This document shows, one piece after another, positions 1 to 5,718 of a DNA stretch of 13,689 nucleotides. Numbering within the stretch: the first letter of the stretch is position 1; the number at the start of each line of letters is the position of its first letter. The notes beneath the pieces are model-generated. The model saw only the letters and a list, made by a program, of their open reading frames with translations. It had not been told where the DNA came from and made no database searches. The translations under genes and the position numbers were made by a program. Source of the stretch: an uncultured Bacilli bacterium (GTDB lineage Bacteria; Bacillota_I; Bacilli_A; RF39; UBA660); contig CANPXI010000014.1 of the NCBI GenBank assembly GCA_947585885.1, positions 1-13,689 on the forward strand, written 5' to 3'.

Positions 1-1
1 C

Positions 2-202
2 AAGAATATAAAGAAATATAGACTAATATATAATGCCAATATAAGTGATATGACTCAAAGTGACTTAGCTAAAAAGATAGGTGTAAGTGTATCATTAATA
101 GGAAGTATGGAAAGTGATAAGATAGAAAGTGGTATAAGTATATATAATTTATATAAAATAAGCGAAGTATTAAAGGTACCTATAAATAAATTCTTTGAAT
201 AG
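2..202 (+). CDS. Xre/Cro-type helix-turn-helix regulator, 3' part
   Basis: This is the C-terminal 66 residues of a DNA-binding regulator whose start lies before the window. The frame is open from base 2 to a TAG at 200-202. The text reads like a complete HTH_3 (Xre) fold: a first helix (IKKYRLIYNA), then MTQSDLAKKIGVSVSLIGSM, where TQSDLAKKIGVS is the classic helix-turn-helix, then a closing helix and the end KVPINKFFE, typical of small one-domain Xre proteins. Only the first few residues are likely missing if it is a one-domain protein. A longer N-terminal domain cannot be excluded. It probably represses or activates a nearby promoter; the target is not visible. A hairpin terminator overlaps its stop codon, so it is not co-transcribed with the next gene. 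Confidence 0.85.
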   Translation, partial: KNIKKYRLIYNANISDMTQSDLAKKIGVSVSLIGSMESDKIESGISIYNLYKISEVLKVPINKFFE

Positions 203-237
203 AAAAGTATTTAAATAAAACAAATACTTTTCTTTTT
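201..237 (+). terminator. Intrinsic terminator after the Xre gene
   Basis: A perfect 12-bp stem (AGAAAAGTATTT at 201-212 with AAATACTTTTCT at 222-233) encloses a 9-nt loop and is followed by a short T run (234-237). The left arm begins inside the TAG stop codon at 200-202. The stem is AT-rich, which is normal at this base composition. Confidence 0.8.
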
Positions 238-238
238 A

Positions 239-247
239 TGTTATAAT
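239..247 (+). promoter_or_regulatory. Extended -10 promoter element for the four-gene unit
   Basis: TGTTATAAT is a consensus extended -10 (TGnTATAAT). No good -35 is visible 17 nt upstream, where the terminator hairpin lies. The Shine-Dalgarno AAGGAG (254-259) starts only 6 nt downstream, so transcription would begin at about base 254 with a leader of about 14 nt before the ATG at 268. The promoter follows the upstream terminator directly. Confidence 0.55.
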
Positions 248-267
248 TAAAATAAGGAGTAAAAGAA

Positions 268-729
268 ATGGATAATATAATAGAAATAGCAATAACTGAT
301 GAAAATGATTTATATGAAAAATATAATAAAAAATATGTATCTAGTAGCTTAATAAACTATATATTAGAAGAAACAAAAAATATAAACAATAATGGTAAAA
401 TAAAAATAATAATCAGTAGCACTCTTAAAGAAAGTATAGACTATGAATCACTAATAAAAGAAGGACTAGAAAAAGAATATAAAATTAATTTAAGAAGATA
501 TAACAGAAATAAATACTTAAAATTATTTTATCTAGCCCTTGGAATAATATTTTTAATACTAAGTTTCTTACTAAAAAATACAGTAATATTTAGTGAAATA
601 TTATTAATTGGTGGATGGGTATTAATCTGGGAAGTAATAGAATTACAAATATTTACTGATTTTGAAGATAACATAAAAAGAAAAATATTAAAAAAACTAA
701 TAAGTAGTTTAATAATAGAAAATAGATAA
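268..729 (+). CDS. Small two-helix membrane protein of unknown function
   Basis: A 153-residue protein that I do not recognise by name. The first 80 residues or so are charged and soluble-looking (acidic start, then Lys/Asn-rich), with a short beta-like stretch KIKIIISS. Two hydrophobic segments follow, about residues 83-101 (LKLFYLALGIIFLILSFLL) and 107-126 (VIFSEILLIGGWVLIWEVIE), then a basic amphipathic tail (DNIKRKILKKLISSLIIENR). This suggests a cytosolic N-terminal domain held at the membrane by a helical hairpin with both ends inside. The start is well supported: AAGGAG lies 8 nt before the ATG. It is the first gene of a unit with the dehydrogenase, whose start is 13 nt downstream. The function is unknown. 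Confidence 0.8.
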   Translation: MDNIIEIAITDENDLYEKYNKKYVSSSLINYILEETKNINNNGKIKIIISSTLKESIDYESLIKEGLEKEYKINLRRYNRNKYLKLFYLALGIIFLILSFLLKNTVIFSEILLIGGWVLIWEVIELQIFTDFEDNIKRKILKKLISSLIIENR

Positions 730-742
730 GGAAGTGTATAAA

Positions 743-1480
743 ATGTTAGAAGGAAAAGTCGCTTTAATAACTGGAGGAACAAGAGGAATAGGATATGAAA
801 CAGTAAAAGTATTTTTAGAAAACAAAGCAAAAGTAATACTTTTTGGAAGTAAAAAAGAAACAGTAGATGAAGCGGTAAGTAAATTAAAAGAAATTGGTTA
901 TAATGTACAAGGATATTATCCAAATTTAAATAACTATACTGAAATAGAAAATATAGTAAAGGAAATAATAAATGAATATGGACACATTGATATACTTATA
1001 AATAATGCTGGCATAAGTTCTGATAAAAAAATAGAAGAATTAACTAGTGAAGATTTTGCTAAAGTAATGAATATAAACGTAAATGCTATCTTTAATATGA
1101 TAAAAGCAGTAGTCCCTTATATGAAAGAAAATAAAAGTGGAGTAATTTTAAACACTAGTTCAATGGTAAGTATTTATGGTCAACCTAGTGGAGTACCTTA
1201 CCCAGCAAGTAAATCTGCAGTAAATGGGCTTACTCTTTCACTTGCAAGAGAACTAGCCCCATCTAACATAAGAGTAAATGCAGTCGCCCCTGGTATTATA
1301 AATACCGATATGGTATCTTCCCTTCCAAAAGAAGTAATAGATCCTCTTATAAAAACAATTCCGTTAGGTAGAATTGGAATGCCTCTTGACATTGCAAATG
1401 CGTTTCTATTTCTAGCATCTCCTCTTGCAAGTTATATAACAGGTGTAGTACTAAAAGTTGATGGATGTGCTAGAAGCTAA
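743..1480 (+). CDS. Short-chain dehydrogenase/reductase, FabG-like
   Basis: A 245-residue classical SDR, the usual length for 3-oxoacyl-ACP reductase FabG. Visible motifs: the TGGTRGIG dinucleotide-binding loop (residues 10-17), NNAG in the middle, and a catalytic Ser140-Tyr153-Lys157 set (NTSS, then YPASK). The C-terminal GVVLKVDG is typical of the family. The second strand ends in FGSKKE with no Asp, which favours NADPH over NADH (inference). Fatty-acid synthesis is the default role, but no other fab gene is nearby, so another keto/hydroxy substrate is possible. I start at the ATG at 743 because AAGGAAG (728-734) lies 8 nt before it; the in-frame GTG at 734 would overlap that site. The stop overlaps the next start codon (TAATG). 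Confidence 0.88.
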   Translation: MLEGKVALITGGTRGIGYETVKVFLENKAKVILFGSKKETVDEAVSKLKEIGYNVQGYYPNLNNYTEIENIVKEIINEYGHIDILINNAGISSDKKIEELTSEDFAKVMNINVNAIFNMIKAVVPYMKENKSGVILNTSSMVSIYGQPSGVPYPASKSAVNGLTLSLARELAPSNIRVNAVAPGIINTDMVSSLPKEVIDPLIKTIPLGRIGMPLDIANAFLFLASPLASYITGVVLKVDGCARS

Positions 1481-1995
1481 TGAATTATATAGAATATAAA
1501 AGTCCTTTTGGAACTATGACACTAGTAAGTGAAAATAACTATTTAGTGGGTGTATACTTTAATAATCAAAAATACTTTTTAGAATGTATTAATAAAAGTA
1601 ATCTAAAAAATAAAGAAGACGAGGTACTTAAAAAAACTAAGTATTATCTAAATCTTTACTTTGATAATAAAATACCCAACTTTAAAGATATACCTATAAA
1701 ACTATATGGTACCCCTTTTCGTCTATTAGTATGGAATGAACTATTAAAAATACCTTATGGAGAAACACTAACATATAAAAGTATTGCATTAAAAATAAAA
1801 AAGAAACTAAAAAAAGAAAACATGTCTTGTGAAGCTATAGGCGGTGCAGTAAGTCATAACCCAATATCTATAATAGTCCCTTGTCACCGTGTAATAGGCA
1901 CTAATGGGTCTTTAACTGGATATGCAGGAGGATTAGATAAAAAAGAAAAATTACTTGAATTAGAAAGAAAAAACACTTTAACAAATATAAAATAA
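1480..1995 (+). CDS. ogt: Methylated-DNA--protein-cysteine methyltransferase (Ogt/AGT)
   Basis: A 171-residue suicide DNA-repair enzyme that moves the alkyl group from O6-alkylguanine to its own cysteine. The family signature PCHRV is present, with acceptor Cys135. It is preceded by GGAVSHNPISIIV and followed by TGYAGGLDKKEKLLELE, the normal C-terminal layout. The N-terminal part has the RNase H-like ribosyl-transferase fold start (EYKSPFGTMTLVSE), as in Ogt. The helix-turn-helix region TPFRLLVWNELLKIPYGETLTYKSIA is also standard. An additional basic stretch (KIKKKLKKEN) sits between it and the catalytic part. The ATG overlaps the dehydrogenase stop codon and no strong Shine-Dalgarno precedes it, so translation is probably coupled to the upstream gene. 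Confidence 0.95.
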   Translation: MNYIEYKSPFGTMTLVSENNYLVGVYFNNQKYFLECINKSNLKNKEDEVLKKTKYYLNLYFDNKIPNFKDIPIKLYGTPFRLLVWNELLKIPYGETLTYKSIALKIKKKLKKENMSCEAIGGAVSHNPISIIVPCHRVIGTNGSLTGYAGGLDKKEKLLELERKNTLTNIK

Positions 1996-2022
1996 TTAGT
2001 ATAATTATTATAGGTGGTACTT

Positions 2023-2724
2023 ATGAAAAAGAAAATATTAGCTATAGTTTTAGTTATAATAATATTAATAGGTGCTTACTTTGGTTACAAAGCATATTCT
2101 CTTTATGAATATAGAATGGATAACGAAGTAATACCTAATTACGACTCTTTAATTTCAAACATCAATATAAATGAAAAAGTAACTAAAACAAATCAAAAAT
2201 TAGAAGATAACGAATACTTAAAATTTGAAAACTTAAAAATACAAAATAAATTTCCAGGTTTTGAAATATCAAGCACAGATAAAGAATACGTAAAATACAA
2301 TATAAGAAATGAATATAACATAGTTATCGCAGAATTTTGGATGGGTACAGAAGATAGTTACATGAGTAGACTAAATGGAAAAGACATGCAAGATTTCTAT
2401 AAAAGTCATAACATTAAAAATGACTTAGATATGATAAAATATGTAAGCGATAATAAAAATAATAAAAGCACAGTACTAACAAGTTTAAATGATATAAAAT
2501 GTAGATACGCTTTAACTACTCATATATTAAACGTATTACCAGAAAGTGAAAAAATAGTTGAAATAACTGGAGACAACACAGGTTATATTCTATATGGAAA
2601 AGATACATTAACAGAAATAGTATTATTAAAAGATAACAAAAGATATATATTCACATTTATAAGCAAAACTTTCTTTAATGAACAATTTATAAATGAAATA
2701 TTAAACACAATAACAATTGATTAG
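2023..2724 (+). CDS. Membrane-anchored extracytoplasmic protein of unknown function
   Basis: A 233-residue protein I cannot assign to a family. MKKK is followed by a strong hydrophobic helix (about residues 5-23), then YKAYSLYEYRMDNE. There is no lipobox cysteine, so it is either an N-terminally anchored protein or has an uncleaved signal. The rest is hydrophilic, mixed alpha/beta in appearance, and probably outside the cell. It contains one cysteine, in NDIKCRYALTTHI. The ATG at 2023 is preferred because AGGTGG (2012-2017) lies 5 nt upstream; the in-frame GTG at 2014 sits inside that site. It is 27 nt after ogt with no terminator between them, so it is probably the last gene of the unit. A terminator begins inside its stop region. 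Confidence 0.75.
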   Translation: MKKKILAIVLVIIILIGAYFGYKAYSLYEYRMDNEVIPNYDSLISNININEKVTKTNQKLEDNEYLKFENLKIQNKFPGFEISSTDKEYVKYNIRNEYNIVIAEFWMGTEDSYMSRLNGKDMQDFYKSHNIKNDLDMIKYVSDNKNNKSTVLTSLNDIKCRYALTTHILNVLPESEKIVEITGDNTGYILYGKDTLTEIVLLKDNKRYIFTFISKTFFNEQFINEILNTITID

Positions 2725-2743
2725 TAGAAATACTAATCTTTTT
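2719..2743 (+). terminator. Intrinsic terminator with GAAA loop
   Basis: A perfect 8-bp stem, GATTAGTA (2719-2726) with TACTAATC (2731-2738), is capped by a GAAA (GNRA-type) tetraloop and followed by five Ts. The stop codon TAG (2722-2724) of the upstream gene lies inside the left arm. Confidence 0.85.
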
Positions 2744-2747
2744 ATTA

Positions 2748-2753
2748 TATAAT
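2748..2753 (+). promoter_or_regulatory. Candidate -10 box for the zinc-ribbon/ttcA unit
   Basis: A perfect TATAAT lies just after the terminator T run. No convincing -35 is seen at the right spacing. AAGGAGG (2761-2767) begins 7 nt downstream and the ATG is at 2775, giving a predicted leader of about 15 nt. Confidence 0.45.
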
Positions 2754-2774
2754 AAATGAAAAGGAGGAGTATAT

Positions 2775-3197
2775 ATGAAAGAAAAAAGGTTTTGTGAATA
2801 TTGTGGTAGTGAAATAGAAAAAGATAAAAACTACTGCACTAAATGTGGAAAACTAATACAAGAAGCAAATGTAAAGAAAGGACCTAACTTTAAAGAAATA
2901 TTTGAAAACAAAAATACTTACTATAATGCTGCAGTAATTATTGGTATAGTATCATTTGTAATAGGAGTAATATTTCTAATTGTTTATCTATGTGAACCAT
3001 ATTATAGTACTACAACTAAATTTGGTGCTGACTTCTACACTTACACATATGCAAGAATCGTAGGAATAGAAAATGATGTATTAGATTTAAATCACACTTT
3101 ATACTTAATCACATCTATATTCTTTATGATATTTGGCTTAATCGATGTATGTGTATTTAGACTAAAACAATTAAACGAAACAAAAACAAAAAAGTAA
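2775..3197 (+). CDS. Zinc-ribbon membrane protein
   Basis: A 140-residue protein. The N-terminus is a treble-clef zinc ribbon: Cys7-x2-Cys10 and Cys21-x2-Cys24 (FCEYCGSEI, then NYCTKCGKLI), the form found in many small Bacillota membrane proteins. After a linker come two hydrophobic segments, about residues 52-72 (AAVIIGIVSFVIGVIFLIVYL) and 107-127 (TLYLITSIFFMIFGLIDVCVF). Between them lies a Tyr/Thr-rich stretch of about 30 residues that is probably extracellular. The tail is basic (KQLNETKTKK). Both termini are predicted to be cytosolic. The partner of the ribbon is unknown; such ribbons may bind proteins or nucleic acid. The start has a strong AAGGAGG. It precedes the TtcA-like gene by 17 nt and is probably co-transcribed with it. 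Confidence 0.8.
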   Translation: MKEKRFCEYCGSEIEKDKNYCTKCGKLIQEANVKKGPNFKEIFENKNTYYNAAVIIGIVSFVIGVIFLIVYLCEPYYSTTTKFGADFYTYTYARIVGIENDVLDLNHTLYLITSIFFMIFGLIDVCVFRLKQLNETKTKK

Positions 3198-3214
3198 AAA
3201 CAAGGTGAATATCT

Positions 3215-4036
3215 ATGGAAAGATATAAAGAAATAGAAAGAAGCATAATAAAAAAATACAGAAAAACTATATGGAGTAAATTTATCCGTGCCATAGAAGA
3301 ATATAAACTAATAGAAGATAATGATAAAATAATGGTATGCATAAGTGGTGGAAAAGACTCATTTTTACTAGCGAAATGCATACAAGAACTAATAAGACAT
3401 GGAAAAACAAAATTTGAAGCTTACTATGTGGTAATGAACCCAGGATACACAGAAAAAAACTTAAAACAAATAGAAGAAAATGCTAAAATACTAAACATAG
3501 ATATACAAATATTTGAAAGTGATATATTTAATGTAGTATCCGTAGTAGACAAAAGTCCTTGTTACTTATGTGCAAGAATGAGAAGAGGATACTTATATAG
3601 TAAAGCAAAAGAACTAGGTTGTAACAAAATAGCTTTAGGACACCATTTTAATGATGTAATAGAAACATCTCTTTTATCAATGCTTTATGGTTCAGAAATA
3701 AAAACCATGATGCCAAAACTTCATAGTGATAACTTTGAAGGCCTAGAATTAATAAGACCACTATACTTAGTAAAAGAAGAAGACATAATATCATGGAAAA
3801 ACACTAATAATCTAACCTTTCTAAACTGTGCTTGTAAATTCACAGAAGAAGTTAGTTATGAACTAAAAGAAAGTAAACGTGAAGAAATAAAAAAGTTAAT
3901 AAAAGAACTAAAAAAAATAAACAAAGATGTAGACTATAACATATTTAAGTCTTACGATAACATTAACTTAAACTGTGTTCTAGGTACAAAAAAGAATGGT
4001 GAATATAAAAGTTTTCTAGATGAATATAAAAAATAA
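3215..4036 (+). CDS. ttcA: TtcA-family tRNA 2-thiocytidine biosynthesis protein
   Basis: A 273-residue ATP pyrophosphatase of the TtcA family, which thiolates cytidine 32 in some tRNAs using ATP, a sulfur donor and an iron-sulfur cluster. The PP-loop SGGKDS is at residues 44-49 after the strand KIMVCI. The cluster motif is Cys116-x2-Cys119 (PCYLCARMRRG), and a third candidate ligand is Cys205 or Cys207 (LNCACKF). GHHFNDVIET (residues 142-151) is the conserved helix of the family. Length and motif order are normal. The C-terminal quarter is Lys-rich and less typical, so a related thiolase such as a TtcA paralogue is possible. AAGGTGA (3202-3208) precedes the ATG. The stop codon forms the base of the shared terminator with the convergent gene. 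Confidence 0.88.
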   Translation: MERYKEIERSIIKKYRKTIWSKFIRAIEEYKLIEDNDKIMVCISGGKDSFLLAKCIQELIRHGKTKFEAYYVVMNPGYTEKNLKQIEENAKILNIDIQIFESDIFNVVSVVDKSPCYLCARMRRGYLYSKAKELGCNKIALGHHFNDVIETSLLSMLYGSEIKTMMPKLHSDNFEGLELIRPLYLVKEEDIISWKNTNNLTFLNCACKFTEEVSYELKESKREEIKKLIKELKKINKDVDYNIFKSYDNINLNCVLGTKKNGEYKSFLDEYKK

Positions 4037-4062
4037 TTGTTAAACAAAAACAATTATTTTTT
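4028..4062. terminator. Bidirectional terminator between convergent genes
   Basis: The stem TAATTGTT (4034-4041) pairs with AACAATTA (4049-4056) around a 7-nt loop. It is flanked by six As (4028-4033) and six Ts (4057-4062), so a U run follows the hairpin on either strand. The bases at the foot of the stem are the two stop codons: TAA 4034-4036 of the plus gene, and 4056-4054 of the minus gene. Confidence 0.85.
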
Positions 4063-4722
4063 ACTTATAAGCTCTTTAAAAGAAACCACTTTATCACAAA
4101 AAGAAACAATCTTTCCTTCTATTGTATTACTATTTCCAAAAGAAATATTACCAAAAGAACTCCTACTTGTTGAAAGTACTATCATATCTCTAATTTCTTC
4201 ACTTATTAGCCCTGTCTTCACATAATTATTAATTTCTGTAGTATTAAATTTATAAACTTTTCTAACAGGAAAAGGCCACATATGATGAATAATACCATCA
4301 ACTAACTTATAAGAATCTTTACTATCAAAAAGAAAAGGAAACCATAAACTTGAGTTTATTACAGCTTCAATTGGATGAACAAACCCATGCATATTACTAA
4401 TTAACTTTTTTCTCTTATGATTTTTATAACTTATTTCATATAAATCATGCATCATAGAAATCTTAACAGCTAAATCTGTTTTAACATTAGCCCCCAACTT
4501 TTTATACTTTTCGCATATTACATAAGTGAGGACTGAATTTTTAATAATATGTTCACCTAAACTAGTTTTATTATGATGAGGAAACTCTTCAAAATTCATC
4601 CTCTTTAAAAATTCTTCATGATAAAAAATCGGACGTATAATATCAAAAAAATTATTAACGTCTTTACTACTAAAATGATAACTTTCAAGTAAATTCATAA
4701 TATATAAAAATTGTTCATTCAT
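4054..4722 (-). CDS. HD-domain phosphohydrolase-like protein
   Basis: A 222-residue protein of the HD superfamily (metal-dependent phosphohydrolases). The metal-site pattern is complete: His58 (LGEHIIKNS), His92-Asp93 (MMHDLYEI), His116 (FVHPIEAV), His146/His147 (IIHHMWPFP) and Asp210 (FCDKVV). The combination HGFVHP plus HHMWP is what I know from a common uncharacterised group of Bacillota HD hydrolases; the substrate is unknown, perhaps a nucleotide or phosphate ester. It is transcribed alone, convergent to ttcA and divergent from the MBL gene. No Shine-Dalgarno precedes the ATG; the upstream sequence is only A/T with one C and one G in the last 40 bases. A -10 box lies 9 nt before the start, so the mRNA may be leaderless. 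Confidence 0.85.
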   Translation of the reverse strand: MNEQFLYIMNLLESYHFSSKDVNNFFDIIRPIFYHEEFLKRMNFEEFPHHNKTSLGEHIIKNSVLTYVICEKYKKLGANVKTDLAVKISMMHDLYEISYKNHKRKKLISNMHGFVHPIEAVINSSLWFPFLFDSKDSYKLVDGIIHHMWPFPVRKVYKFNTTEINNYVKTGLISEEIRDMIVLSTSRSSFGNISFGNSNTIEGKIVSFCDKVVSFKELISKK

Positions 4723-4731
4723 TATACAATA

Positions 4732-4737
4732 ATTATA
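4732..4737 (-). promoter_or_regulatory. -10 box of the HD gene, predicted leaderless
   Basis: On the minus strand TATAAT occupies 4737-4732, followed by nine bases and then the ATG at 4722. Initiation about 7 nt after the -10 would leave 0-3 nt of leader. The possible -35 (ATAACA, 4762-4757) has 19-nt spacing and overlaps the divergent promoter, so it is weak. Confidence 0.5.
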
Positions 4738-4756
4738 TAAATTTAAATAAATAATA

Positions 4757-4765
4757 TGTTATAAT
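4757..4765 (+). promoter_or_regulatory. Extended -10 promoter element of the MBL gene
   Basis: TGTTATAAT, identical to the element at 239-247, faces right in the 58-nt spacer between the divergent genes. Transcription would start at about 4772. That makes the ATG at 4769 unusable and supports the ATG at 4781, which has GGGTGA (4771-4776) before it. The leader would be about 9 nt. Confidence 0.55.
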
Positions 4766-4780
4766 TAAATGGGTGAATTT

Positions 4781-5647
4781 ATGGAATTAATTAAATTAAC
4801 TGAAAACACTTATTATATAGAAAACAATACAAATATAGGTATATATAAAATAGATAACAATAATGTTTACTTAATAGATACAGGAAACGATAAAGATGCA
4901 GGTAAAAAAATACTAAAAATAATAGAAGAACAAAACTGGAATATATTAGGTATAATAAACACTCATAGTCATGCTGACCATACAGGTGGAAATAAAATAA
5001 TACAAAATAGAACTAACGCCAAAATATATTGTAGTAAAATAGAAAAAGACATAATAAATAACCCTAAAGAAGAACCTGCTTTACTATATGGATCAAACCC
5101 ATTTAATAATTTAAGAAATAAATTTTTAGAAGCAGATAGCTCTATTTGTGATGATTTAATAGATATTGATGGTTTAGAAATAATTAACCTAAAAGGTCAC
5201 TCACCTAATATGATAGGAATAACTACAAATACTGGTGTATCTTTTATTGGTGACTCACTTGCAAGTAAAGACGTAATTAATAAATATCATATATTTTATT
5301 TATATAACTTAAAAGATTATTTAAGCACTTTAGAATACTTATCCACATTAAAAAGTGATATCTATATATTATCGCATAACGAACCACTAAAAGACTTAAC
5401 TGAACTTATTAAAATAAATAAAGACAAAATAGATGAAATAATTAATGTGATTTTATCACTACTAAAAGAAAATCTAACATTTGATAATCTACTAGAAAAA
5501 ATATTTACTCACTATAAACTTACAATGAATACTAATCAGTTCTTCTTAGTAGGAAGCACAATTAAATCATACCTTACATTCTTAATAGATGAAAACAAAA
5601 TAACATATGAATTTATAAATAATAAAATGTACTATAAAAAACTATAA
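4781..5647 (+). CDS. Metallo-beta-lactamase-fold hydrolase with C-terminal helical/winged domain
   Basis: A 288-residue MBL-fold protein with a full dinuclear metal site: His62-x-His64-x-Asp66-His67 (THSHADH), His140 (GHSPNMIG), Asp158 (GDSLAS) and His199 (LSHNEP). The first about 205 residues are the hydrolase. The rest (LKENLTFDNLLEKIF to the end) looks like the small winged-helix-like C-terminal domain found in many glyoxalase-II-like or LACTB2-like MBL proteins. The reaction could be thioester, phosphodiester or other ester hydrolysis; the sequence does not decide it. The start at 4781 is chosen over 4769 because the -10 box (4760-4765) is too close to 4769 and because of the GGGTGA site. 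No terminator is evident before the next gene, so some read-through into it is possible. Confidence 0.85.
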   Translation: MELIKLTENTYYIENNTNIGIYKIDNNNVYLIDTGNDKDAGKKILKIIEEQNWNILGIINTHSHADHTGGNKIIQNRTNAKIYCSKIEKDIINNPKEEPALLYGSNPFNNLRNKFLEADSSICDDLIDIDGLEIINLKGHSPNMIGITTNTGVSFIGDSLASKDVINKYHIFYLYNLKDYLSTLEYLSTLKSDIYILSHNEPLKDLTELIKINKDKIDEIINVILSLLKENLTFDNLLEKIFTHYKLTMNTNQFFLVGSTIKSYLTFLIDENKITYEFINNKMYYKKL

Positions 5648-5662
5648 ATTAATGAAAAACAA

Positions 5663-5691
5663 TTGTTAAAATATTTATAATATTATATAAT
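5663..5691 (+). promoter_or_regulatory. Promoter of the M26 protease gene
   Basis: TTGTTA (5663-5668) and TATAAT (5686-5691) are separated by exactly 17 nt, the best -35/-10 pair in the window. An overlapping second TATAAT lies at 5676-5681. Initiation near 5698 gives a leader of about 21 nt carrying GAGGGAAG (5708-5715) before the ATG at 5719. The -35 overlaps the 10-nt palindrome AACAATTGTT (5658-5667), which could be a regulator site. Confidence 0.6.
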
Positions 5692-5718
5692 ATAACATAA
5701 TTAAAAAGAGGGAAGTAT

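Noticed and set aside
734..742. GTG start nine bases earlier for the dehydrogenase
   Set aside because: It overlaps the Shine-Dalgarno AAGGAAG (728-734); the ATG at 743 has correct spacing and gives the usual SDR N-terminus.
2000..2005. TATAAT with TTTAAC 17 nt upstream, as a promoter before the gene at 2023
   Set aside because: The transcript would begin at or inside the Shine-Dalgarno; matches like this are frequent in such AT-rich DNA and there is no terminator before it. An internal promoter stays possible but unsupported.
2014..2022. GTG start for the membrane-anchored protein
   Set aside because: The GTG is inside the AGGTGG ribosome-binding site; the ATG at 2023 begins a normal MKKK signal/anchor.
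4037..4225. Plus-strand open frame of 62 codons
   Set aside because: It lies antisense within the HD gene and starts in the terminator hairpin, with no ribosome-binding site.
4769..4780. ATG start four codons earlier for the MBL gene
   Set aside because: It lies 3 nt after a consensus -10 box, before the predicted transcription start, and has no Shine-Dalgarno.
5658..5667. Palindrome AACAATTGTT as a terminator after the MBL gene
   Set aside because: It has no loop and no T run. It could be an operator over the M26 promoter -35, but a 10-nt AT-rich palindrome is weak evidence.
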